Shown piece after piece: positions 52,517 through 61,900 of a DNA stretch of 64,000 nucleotides (the stretch's first letter is position 1; each line of letters opens with the position of its first letter). This DNA comes from an uncultured Acidobacteriia bacterium (GTDB lineage: Bacteria > Acidobacteriota > Terriglobia > Bryobacterales > Bryobacteraceae). The stretch covers positions 1 through 64,000 of the forward strand of contig CAIKMJ010000012.1 of the NCBI GenBank assembly GCA_903828455.1, in the 5' to 3' direction. The translations under genes and the position numbers were made by a program. The notes beneath the pieces were generated by a model. It saw nothing but the letters and a program-made list of their open reading frames with translations. It was not told the DNA's origin and searched no databases.

Positions 52517-53511
52517 GGCTTCAGATACTTCCTTAAAAACTGGTAGATTTCCTCGCGCGACTGGCGCGCCAGTGCAGTGTCAATGCGGTTGAAATGGTGC
52601 CCGCCCGGAGCAGCCTCGTAGATCTTGTACTGAAATTCCCGCCCTGCCGCCTGCAGCGCCGACACAAGGTTCCGGACCTCGCTTACATGCACGGTCTCGT
52701 CCGTCGTGTTGCCGTGAATCAGCAACGGCCTGGTCAGCTTCGCGGCATAGGTCACCGGCGAGCGCTTCCGGTACTCCTCGTCATCCTTTGCCGCCTCTGC
52801 TCCGGCGCTCTCCGCAATGGTGTTGGGCAGCGACTTCAGATACTTCCGCCGCTCCATCAGATCGCTCACCGGCTCGCCCGCAAAAGCGCACGCATACGCT
52901 TCCGGATGAAGAAAAATGTTAAACAGCGCGATCATCCCGCCGTGACTCCACGCCATCAGCCCCACCCGCGCCGGGTCGATAAACGGGTAGCGCTCCACCA
53001 TCCAGTTACGCGCGCCCAGAATATCGTCGTTCTCTTTCCCGCCGTAATCGATCGCCTTCTCGTACGCCGCGCCGTAACCCGTGCTGCCCCGGTAATCGGG
53101 CGCAACCACCACGTATCCCTGCTCCAGCAATTCGCGCGTGATGTTCGCCGCATTGGCCGGTCCGCCGGTGATGTGGCTGGCGTGGACCCCGCCGTGGATC
53201 ATCACCACCATCGGCGCCTTCTTTGTCCGATCCAGATTCTTCGGGATGAAACTATAGGCGTAGAGGATCAGCGGATTCCCGTTCGGGGAACCTTTCGGCA
53301 GCCCTGTGTACCGGAACGTCCGAACCTCGGCGATGTCGCTGAGTTCCAGTCGCCAAATCACGTCGTCGGAAAGCTTGGCCACGTGATCGGCGTCGTTTTC
53401 CGAGCCTTCCACGGCGCTGCTGGCCGGTGATGCCGGTTGCTGGGCCGTCGCCGTCCCGAACATACCGATGCCGACCGCACAGAGGAAAGGAATAGCGAAC
53501 CGCAATCTCAT
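52513..53511 (-). CDS. Secreted prolyl-oligopeptidase-family alpha/beta hydrolase
   Basis: This 332-residue protein has a signal peptide (AIPFLCAVGIGMFGTATAQ) and a peptidase S9-type hydrolase domain. It has HGGVHASHITGG (oxyanion region), the DYRGSTGYG motif at 139-147, nucleophile Ser189 in AWSHGG, Asp271 in GNTTDETV and His305 or His306 in GGHHFNR. It should cleave a peptide or ester outside the cytoplasm. It is cotranscribed and translationally coupled with the receptor downstream, so it may process the receptor's substrate. A 16-bp repeat array lies in its leader region and a membrane regulator is divergent from it. Confidence 0.87.
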   Translation of the reverse strand: MRLRFAIPFLCAVGIGMFGTATAQQPASPASSAVEGSENDADHVAKLSDDVIWRLELSDIAEVRTFRYTGLPKGSPNGNPLILYAYSFIPKNLDRTKKAPMVVMIHGGVHASHITGGPANAANITRELLEQGYVVVAPDYRGSTGYGAAYEKAIDYGGKENDDILGARNWMVERYPFIDPARVGLMAWSHGGMIALFNIFLHPEAYACAFAGEPVSDLMERRKYLKSLPNTIAESAGAEAAKDDEEYRKRSPVTYAAKLTRPLLIHGNTTDETVHVSEVRNLVSALQAAGREFQYKIYEAAPGGHHFNRIDTALARQSREEIYQFLRKYLKP

Positions 53512-53538
53512 GCCGATGATTTCCTTAAGAAGATAACG

Positions 53539-53602
53539 CCCGCCCCGAAAGCTGCCCGCCCCGAAAGCTTCCCGCCCCGAAAGCTTCCCGCCCCGAAAGC
53601 TT
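53539..53602. repeat. Four 16-bp tandem repeats in a divergent promoter region
   Basis: CCCGCCCCGAAAGCTT occurs four times head to tail (the first copy ends in G instead of T), followed by CCCG. The array starts 28 bases upstream of the hydrolase start codon, between it and the divergent regulator gene at 53763. Confidence 0.9.
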
Positions 53603-53762
53603 CCCGATGGTATCCCCGAAACACACCGTCCGCAATAGAGCCCGCGCCGTGCGGAGGCTAGCAGTCGTGTAGCACTCCTAAAGTTATGAAAAGAAATGGC
53701 GGTATGCAGTCGAGGAGCAACTTCTGTTGCGTCGGAAACAGGGGTGATATGATTCTGTTCGA

Positions 53763-55046
53763 ATGATCAGGGGCAGTGAGGCAATCCGGGACGGCGTGGA
53801 TCGCATCCTGCAAAGCGCGACTTTCGCCAACGCGCCCTCCTCCCGCCGGCTGTTGAAATATCTTGCCGACCACTCCGCGGACGGCAGCGCCGAGCAACTG
53901 AAAGAGTACACAATCGGCGTCGAGGCCTTCGGCAAGGCGGAAAGCTACGACCCCCGTCAGGACTCCACCGTCCGGATTCAGATCGGCCGCCTGCGCCAGA
54001 AGCTGGCGGAATACTATCGCGACCACGGCGCCGCCGACGAACTGATCGTCGACCTGCCCAAGGGTCAGTTTGCGCTCACCTGCGAACCTCGTCCGCCGGC
54101 CGGATCTCCGCCCGCGCCCGAGCCAGGACTCCCGCCCGCCCGCTCGCCGGAGCGCCGCTGGCGCCTCGCCGCCCTCGCTCTCGCCGGCCTCTGCTTTTTG
54201 CTCTTGTGCGCCTCGATCTACGGTCTGGTTGCCCTCCGTTCCGGCCCCCTCGCCTCCGCGTCTGCATCCGACGCGTGGACGCCCGAACTGGCCGAATTCT
54301 GGGCGCCGTTTATCCGCCCTGGTCATCCTCTTCTTATTGCGGTCGGCAATCCGCTCTTCCTGCAGTTTGAGAACAAGGCGATCTATCGCGACCTCTCGCT
54401 GGAAAATGCCGACGACCTGCTGAAGTCGCCCCACGGGGAGGCCGTGAAAAAGGCACTGGGCAGCCAGGCCAGCCGCGCAATCCACTACTATGCCGCCGTT
54501 GGTGACGTGAGCGCCGCGTTTCAGCTGGGCCAGCGCCTCGGGCCGCGGCAGCCGGCGATGTCGATTGTTCGCAGCAGCCAGTTGCAGTGGCAGCAACTCG
54601 CGGATGCCAATGTCCTGTTTCTCGGTCCGCCGCGATTCTTCGGCGATAAGCTGAACGGCCTGCCCGTCTCACTCGAAATCGTGGAAGGCTCAACCGGATT
54701 TCAGGTGCTTCATCCCGCCAAAGGCGAGCAGCCCTTTTACGAATTTCGCGATCCCCCCGGATTTCTCAGTGAAGACGGTGAGGCCTGCATTCTCATCACC
54801 CGCGCCGCCGGCCCGGGCGGCAATTCAGACGTGATGACGTTCGCCGGCAACAGTACCTTCGGCCGCGCCGGCGCGGTCAGTGCGCTGACCGAACCCGGCT
54901 TCGCCGCGATGCTGGCATCCCGTATGCGCGGCCCCTCCGGCCATATCCCGCGCTACTTCCAGCTCCTGCTCCGCGTCCGCTACAAGGGCGGCGTTCCGAC
55001 CGAGACGTCCTACCTGCTGCATCGCGAAATCCTCCGGCGAAATTAG
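53763..55046 (+). CDS. Membrane-anchored winged-helix-like regulator with periplasmic sensor domain
   Basis: This 427-residue protein has an N-terminal DNA-binding-like region of about 105 residues (SSRRLLKYLADHSADGSA, QLKEYTIGVEAFGKAESYD, STVRIQIGRLRQKLAEYY). This pattern recurs in acidobacterial CadC-like regulators. A Pro-rich linker, one transmembrane helix (about 138-160, AALALAGLCFLLLCASIYGL) and a periplasmic domain of about 265 residues without recognised homology follow. It is divergent from the hydrolase-receptor operon with a 251-base gap between the starts, so local regulation of that operon is a reasonable guess. The DNA-binding role is inferred from the family. Confidence 0.7.
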   Translation: MIRGSEAIRDGVDRILQSATFANAPSSRRLLKYLADHSADGSAEQLKEYTIGVEAFGKAESYDPRQDSTVRIQIGRLRQKLAEYYRDHGAADELIVDLPKGQFALTCEPRPPAGSPPAPEPGLPPARSPERRWRLAALALAGLCFLLLCASIYGLVALRSGPLASASASDAWTPELAEFWAPFIRPGHPLLIAVGNPLFLQFENKAIYRDLSLENADDLLKSPHGEAVKKALGSQASRAIHYYAAVGDVSAAFQLGQRLGPRQPAMSIVRSSQLQWQQLADANVLFLGPPRFFGDKLNGLPVSLEIVEGSTGFQVLHPAKGEQPFYEFRDPPGFLSEDGEACILITRAAGPGGNSDVMTFAGNSTFGRAGAVSALTEPGFAAMLASRMRGPSGHIPRYFQLLLRVRYKGGVPTETSYLLHREILRRN

Positions 55047-55132
55047 CGTTGCGGCTCTTTCCGGCGCGGAATGCCCTCGAATTTACCAAAGGGAGTCTGG
55101 CCGATTTGTTCCGCGCTTCTTAAACTTTTGCT

Positions 55133-55276
55133 ATGGACCTTGTAAAACGTTTTCTCCGGGACGAACAGGGACAGGACCTTTACGAATTCACGCTTCTGAT
55201 GGCCTTTCTCACGCTCGCATCGGTCTCGTTCCTCGGCGCTTCCGTTCGTCTGGGAAGCTTTTCCTCGCTGCCTTAA
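55133..55276 (+). CDS. Orphan Flp-type pilin (short)
   Basis: This 47-residue reading frame encodes the hallmark of Flp/Fap pilins: a short basic leader (MDLVKRFLRDEQG), the prepilin peptidase cleavage region GQDLYEF with Gly before the cleavage site and Glu/Phe after it, and one hydrophobic helix (TLLMAFLTLASVSFLGASV). Flp pilins are usually 50-65 residues, so this is slightly short. No tad secretion or assembly gene lies in the window. No good ribosome-binding site is visible, so it could be a decayed or solitary copy. Confidence 0.62.
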   Translation: MDLVKRFLRDEQGQDLYEFTLLMAFLTLASVSFLGASVRLGSFSSLP

Positions 55277-55333
55277 GCTGCGCGGCCGTGCCCTTCAGAT
55301 GTATCTGTAAGGACGCGCCCATGCGCGCGAAAC

Positions 55334-55386
55334 AGCCGCGTTGAACGCGAAGCCGCATTGAATGATGCAGCCGCATTGAACAGCGA
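55334..55386. repeat. Three imperfect 17-18-bp tandem repeats
   Basis: AGCCGCGTTGAA, AGCCGCATTGAA and AGCCGCATTGAA occur at 17- and 18-base steps between the pilin and the stop of the receptor gene at 55421. Confidence 0.6.
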
Positions 55387-55420
55387 TGCTGCGTCCCGCG
55401 CCGTCCCCTGCCGAACCTTT

Positions 55421-58400
55421 CTAGAACGTGGCCTTCAGCGCCAGTTGTCCCACTCGTGATCCCGTAATTGTGGACGTGATCTGTCCCACCGAAGGATTCG
55501 CCACCGGCTTGCCGCCCGGGCTGGTCGGGCCGCTGTTATACAGATTCTGATCCGGCAGACCATAGTTCGGGTGGTTGAACAGGTTCGTGATCTCCGCCCG
55601 GAACTCAAGATTGAAGTGTTCGGAAATCTTATGGATCGTCGTGCGCTTCAGCAACGCCACGTTGACGTTGATGAGCCGCGGACCCACCGCCGTGTTTCGT
55701 CCCAGATTGCCAAATGTTCCGACCGGGTTTAACGTAAACTGCGACGGATCGAACCACTGGCTCACGCTCCCGATTATCGGGTTGGCATTCCCGCCGGGAT
55801 TCAGGTTTGGCCGTCCCGCGCCGGCCTTGCCGGTCTGCCCGGAACCCGTCTCGTCAAACCCGTCGAAGATGGTGAACGGCTCGCCGCTCTGCGCCGTGAT
55901 GACCCCGCTTAGTCTCCAGCCCTTTACCGCCTCATTGCGGGTGAAAGGCATTTCGTAAATGCCGTTGATCTTCAGCACATGCGTGAAATCGAAGTTGGAA
56001 CGGGCGTGCTCCCGGCTCGCCGCAAACGGATCCATGATGATGTTGTTACCGCCGTTGCTGCTGTCCGGGCCCTGGTCTCCTGAAACAATGTCCATCGACT
56101 TCTGGAACGTGTACGCCACCTGTGTCTGAAAATGATTGGCGAAGCGGCGATTCAGACTCAGCTGCAGGGAATTGTAGTTCGAGTTCGCCGCCGTGCTGCG
56201 CAGATATAACTTGCCGAAGTTGGGATTCGGCCTTATGTTCGGCGTGACGGTGCCGTTGGGTCCCGCCGTGCCATACGTCCCGTTGACCGGCACCGGGAAA
56301 TTCTGGTCGATCGCCTGCAGCAGATGCGTGCCTTTCGAACCCACGTAGGCAGCGCTGAAAATCGTGCCCTGCGCAATTTCATGCTGGATGCTCAGGTTGT
56401 ACTGCTGCATGTAGGGCGTGTGCATTTTCGACATGTAATTGAGTCCGAACTGCGCCGTGTTCGGCACCACCGGGGTTGCGCCGCCCGAAAAAGGCACCGG
56501 CCATGCGGGATTCGGCACCGAACCGTTCAGATACGGTGCGCTCGTCCAGTAGGCGTTCAGCCAGACGTGCGCGGTCAGTTCGTTATAGAAGATTCCGTAG
56601 CCGCCGCGAATCGAAGTCTTATGATCCGCGAACGGATCGAACGCGAAACCCACGCGCGGCGCAAAATTCTTATTGCTCGGATTATTCGGCATTGCCGTGG
56701 GCACCGGCACCCAGTTCGTGTTCGTCGCCACGCTGGTGATGTTGGAAAACAAATTGTGCCGGCTGCCGGGATTGCTCAGCCATTCGTAGCGGACCCCCAG
56801 ATTCAGCGTCAGCCGCCGCGAAAACTTCCATTCGTCATTGACGTACGGCATCACCTGTTTCGAAATCGCGTCGCGATAATCGTCCAGATGTCCGGGCAAT
56901 CCGCCGGCGAGAGAAGTCGGTTGCGCCGTCAGGAAGCCCAGAATGTTTCCGAACGCCCAGTTGGCGCCCGTCGTGCCCTGGTTCGAAAAATCGGCCACCA
57001 CCGCATACAGCCCTCCGAACTTGACGTTGTGCGCCCCGTGCGTCCAGATGACATCGTCCATCACCTGATACGTCTGTTCGGCCATGCGATAGGGAACCAG
57101 ATTGTTGCTCCCGATAGTCAGCTTGTTCCCCAGCGTCAGCAGGCCCTGCGTCGCGCCCGGAATATTAATCGCCTGCAGCGCCGGAATCGGAGCCGTCACA
57201 TTTTGCGCATTCTCATACGGTCGCAGAAAACTGATCCGCGCCAGGTTAATCAGCGTCGGCGAGATCACATGATCTTCCTCGATCGTCACGAAGTGATTTG
57301 CCGTCCGGTCAGCTTCCTGCACCAGCGGAATCTGCTGTAAGGTCAGCGCCAGCGCCGTATTCCTGACGTAACGGACAAACAACGAATCCCTTGCCGAAAA
57401 CGTGTAATCGAACCGCGTCAGCAGATAATTGTCCTGGCTGGAGGTCGGCACCACACTCACTGCGTTTCCCACTCCCGAAGACGTCGTCGCACCCACCGGA
57501 AACAGCGCCAGCAGCGGCGCGATCGTTGCCGGTACCCCAACATACGCGAGGCCTGTCGACGCATTGCAGCCGTATTTCGGACCCGCGGTCGCGCAGGGCA
57601 GGTACCCCGCATGCGCATTGATGTCGGGCACTCCGGTCATGATACTTTCGTTCTCCGAGCCCTGCCGGATTCCCTCATAGTTTGCAAAATAGAATGCCTT
57701 GTTCCGCTGGATCGGTCCTCCCAGACTGCCCCCGAAAAGACCCTTGTGAGAAGGCGGCGCCTTGGCAATGGTATCGCCGGGCCGGATGAACGTGGCAAAC
57801 GGACTCCGCGCCGTCAGTACATCCGAATTCGTGAGATAAAAATAAGCCGACCCGTGAAGGTTGTTCGTGCCGGATTTACTTGCCGCGTTCACCAGTCCGC
57901 CGTTGCCGCCGAACTGCGCGCTGTAAGTATTGGTCAGCGTCTGATAATCGCCGATGGCCTCCAGACCGAGCGTGGCGCCCGTCGCTCCCGAGCCGGTCGA
58001 ATGCCCGTTATACGTTTCCAGATTCGTGTTGTCGATCAGAAACAGGATGCCGTTGGGCCGCGCTCCGGAAATCGAATAGTTATCCTGCTTGCCGTAATTG
58101 GCTCCGCCCACCGGAATGACGTAGCCCACTCCCGGCGCCAGTCCGAGAAGATCCGTCTGGTTGCGCGACCCCATCGGAAGTTCTTCGATCTGCGTTCTCG
58201 TAACCGTATTGCTGATGGCGGACGTCGTCGTATCGACCTGCGAAACCTGCGCGTCCACCGTGACAACCTGCTGCGACTGCCCGACCGCCAGTGCGATATC
58301 GACAATCGCTTCGCCGCCCACGGTCGTCGTGATCCCCTTGCGAACAACGGTCTGGAAGCCCGCGTGCGAAGCCTGCACCTCGTAGTCGCCGATAATCATT

Positions 58401-58630
58401 TCCGAGGCGCGGAATCGCCCCTGCGCGTCGCTGGTCAGGCCGGTGACAATGCCCGTTCCGACATTCTTCACGTTCACCTGCGCGCCCGAAACGACCGCGC
58501 CGGAACTATCCGTGACCGTGCCCGAAATGATCGAAGTGCTGGTTTGCCCCACTAAAAACTGAACGCTCACAATCAGTATCGAAACGGCCAGCCCGGCAAT
58601 CCGCCGGATTCGCGAAATTCTGCTCATCAT
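55421..58630 (-). CDS. Oar-like outer-membrane protein
   Basis: This 1069-residue protein has a signal peptide (LAVSILIVSVQFLVGQ) and a carboxypeptidase-regulatory-like domain (about 32-112: ISGTVTDSSGAVVSGAQVNV, RASEMIIGDYEVQASHAGF). The linker VTVDAQVSQVDTTTS, the plug motif EELPMGSRNQTDLLGLAPGV and a barrel (LTLNLGVRYEWLSNP) follow, ending in GQLALKATF. It shares the PMGSRN/PMGTARN variant of the plug motif with the divergent receptor at 58990 rather than the PLNGRN of the other group, so these two form a subfamily. GGGAGG precedes ATG 58630. Confidence 0.88.
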   Translation of the reverse strand: MMSRISRIRRIAGLAVSILIVSVQFLVGQTSTSIISGTVTDSSGAVVSGAQVNVKNVGTGIVTGLTSDAQGRFRASEMIIGDYEVQASHAGFQTVVRKGITTTVGGEAIVDIALAVGQSQQVVTVDAQVSQVDTTTSAISNTVTRTQIEELPMGSRNQTDLLGLAPGVGYVIPVGGANYGKQDNYSISGARPNGILFLIDNTNLETYNGHSTGSGATGATLGLEAIGDYQTLTNTYSAQFGGNGGLVNAASKSGTNNLHGSAYFYLTNSDVLTARSPFATFIRPGDTIAKAPPSHKGLFGGSLGGPIQRNKAFYFANYEGIRQGSENESIMTGVPDINAHAGYLPCATAGPKYGCNASTGLAYVGVPATIAPLLALFPVGATTSSGVGNAVSVVPTSSQDNYLLTRFDYTFSARDSLFVRYVRNTALALTLQQIPLVQEADRTANHFVTIEEDHVISPTLINLARISFLRPYENAQNVTAPIPALQAINIPGATQGLLTLGNKLTIGSNNLVPYRMAEQTYQVMDDVIWTHGAHNVKFGGLYAVVADFSNQGTTGANWAFGNILGFLTAQPTSLAGGLPGHLDDYRDAISKQVMPYVNDEWKFSRRLTLNLGVRYEWLSNPGSRHNLFSNITSVATNTNWVPVPTAMPNNPSNKNFAPRVGFAFDPFADHKTSIRGGYGIFYNELTAHVWLNAYWTSAPYLNGSVPNPAWPVPFSGGATPVVPNTAQFGLNYMSKMHTPYMQQYNLSIQHEIAQGTIFSAAYVGSKGTHLLQAIDQNFPVPVNGTYGTAGPNGTVTPNIRPNPNFGKLYLRSTAANSNYNSLQLSLNRRFANHFQTQVAYTFQKSMDIVSGDQGPDSSNGGNNIIMDPFAASREHARSNFDFTHVLKINGIYEMPFTRNEAVKGWRLSGVITAQSGEPFTIFDGFDETGSGQTGKAGAGRPNLNPGGNANPIIGSVSQWFDPSQFTLNPVGTFGNLGRNTAVGPRLINVNVALLKRTTIHKISEHFNLEFRAEITNLFNHPNYGLPDQNLYNSGPTSPGGKPVANPSVGQITSTITGSRVGQLALKATF

Positions 58631-58989
58631 GGGTAGCCTCCCTGTCCTCGGTTTCCTGCTCGTCCGAGCAGGCTGGCGGAAATGCTATAACTCCGCTGCC
58701 CCGGTGTCAAAGGGGACACATGGACAAGGGAGCGTGGAAACACGGGGCCACGACGCCGGTTCGGGATCTGAATTCGCGCCGCCGTGGTGCACTGCCGTCG
58801 TCTTGCTTCCATGCCCTGTTCGTAGTAAATTGACAGAACGGCAACGCAGGCCAATTCGCACGTTGATGCCAGCGTCGAGCCGTGTTATTCCGGTTCGATT
58901 ACATGTTGGGTTAGCCCGGCAGGCTGCGGTTACGCCTGACTTAATGTCCGCGATTCATTTCCAGTAAATAAAGACAGGGAGTTTTCACG
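58631..58989. other. Divergent promoter region between two receptor genes
   Basis: This 359-base stretch holds no gene. Close to the minus-strand start lies a perfect palindrome, CCTGCTCG-TC-CGAGCAGG (58655-58672), probably in the leader of the 55421 receptor. GTGTC/GACAC flank an A/G-rich centre at 58704-58719. A TTGACA at 58830-58835 could be a -35 box for the plus-strand receptor, but no good -10 follows at 17 bases. Confidence 0.5.
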
Positions 58990-61900
58990 ATGCAACGCAC
59001 GACACGGACACGCCACTATCTCGCTTTTGCGGCTTTCGTGCTGGCAATAAGCGCCCCGTCGCTGTTTGGCCAGACCAGCTCCTCCACCATTTCCGGCACC
59101 GTGACAGATGCATCGGGTGCAACGGTTGTGGGCGCAAGTGTCGCCGTGAAGAATCTCGATACAGGTGTCACCGAAAATCTCACCAGTAACTCCGCCGGTC
59201 TGTATCGTGCGCCGGAAGTAGTTATCGGTAACTATGAAGTTCGCGTAACTCATCCCGGATTCGAAACCGTGGTTCGCGCCGGTATCCAGACCTCCGTCGG
59301 CGAAGAATCGATTGTCGACATCGTACTCCCCGTCGGTCAGGCCAGTCAGGTGGTCACCGTCGATTCCGTCGTCTCCCAGGTCGACACCTCCACCACCGCC
59401 CTGAGCGTCACGTTTGACCAGCAGCAAATCGCCGATCTGCCGATGGGAACGGCCCGCAACTTCGTCGACCTGATTAACCTCGCCCCCGGCGTTGCTTCTA
59501 TTCAGGGCGGCGGCAACGTCTATGGACAGCAGGCCAATTACACCGTGTCCGGCTCCCGCCCCACCGGTCTCGGCTTCCTCATCGACAGCACGAATCTGAC
59601 TACCTTCAACGGTAAATCGGCGGGTTCCGGCGCCACCGGCTTCTCGCCCGGCATCGAAGCTCTTTCGCAGTTCCAGGTTCTCACCAATACGTATACCGCG
59701 CAGTTCGGCGGCAATGGCATCGTGGTGAACGCCGCGAGTAAATCCGGAACCAACACCTTCCATGGCTCCGCGTACACTTTTCTCAGCAACAGCGCCCTGA
59801 ACGCACGTGGCGAATTCGATTCGGTTGTTCTCCCCGGGCAGACCGTCGCCAAAGTTCCTCCGTCGCGGACCATCGTCGCGGGCGGCACCATCGGCGGCCC
59901 CATCAAAAAGAACAAGCTTTTCTTCTTCTTAAACTACGAAGCAACGCGTCAGGCCGTAAGCTCCACCTCGATCAATCAGAACGTTCCCGATGCCAACGCC
60001 AAGCTGGGCTACCTGCCCTGCAAGATCGCCGGTACTTCTTTCGGTTGTAATGCAGCCACCGGACTCGCTTACGTCGGCTTCGCGCAGGGCATTCAGCCCA
60101 TCATGAATCTGCTGCCGACTGCCCAGGTGCTTAGCCTTTCCAACGGACTGCCTACCGGGTTAGGTGTTGAGACGCAGTTGAACCCGCAGGTCAACCACGA
60201 TAACTACACGCTGGGGCGCCTCGACTACACGCTGTCCGATCGCGACACCATCTTCCTCCGCGTGATCGGTGAGCAGGCGTACCGGCTCCAGACCGACGCC
60301 GTCGGTGTCTTCACCGAAAAGGACGCAACGTCCAACTGGTACGCCACGCTCGAAGAGCGCCACACCATCTCGCCCAGCATGATCAACCTTGCCCGCGTCA
60401 GCTTTCTGCGCCCCCAGGAAACCGGCACGCAGAATACCCCGAGCTTTCCTCCACTGCAACTCATTCCGGGTTCGACGCTGGATGCCCAGTTTTCCATCGT
60501 CAACACCACGCTCGGCCCCGCCAAGACGGTTCCGTTCAACCTGACGCAGGATGGCTACCAGGGAATGGATGACGTGATCTGGACCCGCGGCGCCCACTCA
60601 GTCAAGTTCGGCGCCGCCATGACCTACACGCAGGATTTCGCCGAGGAAGTCAATGCGCCAGGCGGAGCGATTACGTTTTCCACCATGCTGACGTTCCTCC
60701 AGGGGCTGCCCGGCAAACTGAACGCCCCCGTGCCCGGTCAGAACTACGCAAACCGCGATATGACGGAGCGACTGGTGACGCCTTACATTCATGACGAATG
60801 GAAAGTTTCGCGGCGTCTCACGCTCAACATCGGTATGCGATACGAATGGGCCGCCAATCCCTCGGAGCGGAGAAACAATTTCTGGAACTTCCCGAGCCCC
60901 ACGACCAACAAAACCTGGGTGCAGATTCCGACCGCTTTCGCCAATAACCCGACCAATAAGAACTTCGCCCCCCGCTTCGGCTTTGCTTTCGATCCGTTCT
61001 CGGATCACAAAACCTCCATCCGCGGCGGCTTCGGCATCTTCTATGACGTCATGACGGGTCATATTATTCTGCCCTCCTACTTCGGCAGCTTCCCCTTTAC
61101 CTCCGTCAACGTGAATACTGCGCCGTGGCCGAATCCGTACCAGATCTTCCTGAACCCCGTGACCCCGCCCACGCCCACGCTGACGGCCGGCCTGCTCTAC
61201 GGCAACGGAAAAACCAGCACTCCCTACGCCATGCAGTTCAATATGAATGTCCAGCGGGATATCTACAAAGGAACCATCATGACGGTCGCCTATGTCGGTT
61301 CGCGCGGCGTCCATCTGCTGCAGACCGTCGATATGAACCCGGCGCTTCTCATCAACGGCGTCTTCGGTACGCTCGCTTCCAACGGAAACACCACGCCGAA
61401 TCCCCGCGTAAACGCCAGCCTGAGCGGTCTCGGGATGCGGCAAACCACCGGCAACTCCGATTACAACGCCCTGCAGGTGAGCGTCACCCGCCGCTTTGCC
61501 AATCACTTCTCCAGCCAGATTTCCTACGCCTATTCGCGGTCTTTGGACTACGGCTCGTCGTTCTCCCAGGACACCGCCATCGGCAACAACGTCCAGATCG
61601 AGGATCCCTATAACACGAAGCTGGACCGCGGCCGCTCCACCTTCGACCGCACTCAGGTCTTCCGCACAAACACCGTGTATGAGCTGCCGTTCACCAAAAA
61701 CCAGTTCGTCAAAGGCTGGAAGCTGACCGGTGTCTGGACCATGAATACCGGCGCTCCCACCACCGTCTATACCGGCTTCGACCGCTCGGGTCTGTCCGGA
61801 AACTCCGGTGGCGTGAATCGTCCCAACTTCGTCGCCGGCTGCAGCGTCTACCCCGCGCAGCCCAACATCGCCGAATGGTTCAACCCGGGCTGTTACTCGC

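Noticed and set aside
53539-53602. CRISPR-like array
   Set aside because: The units are contiguous 16-base tandem copies without spacers and no cas gene is present.
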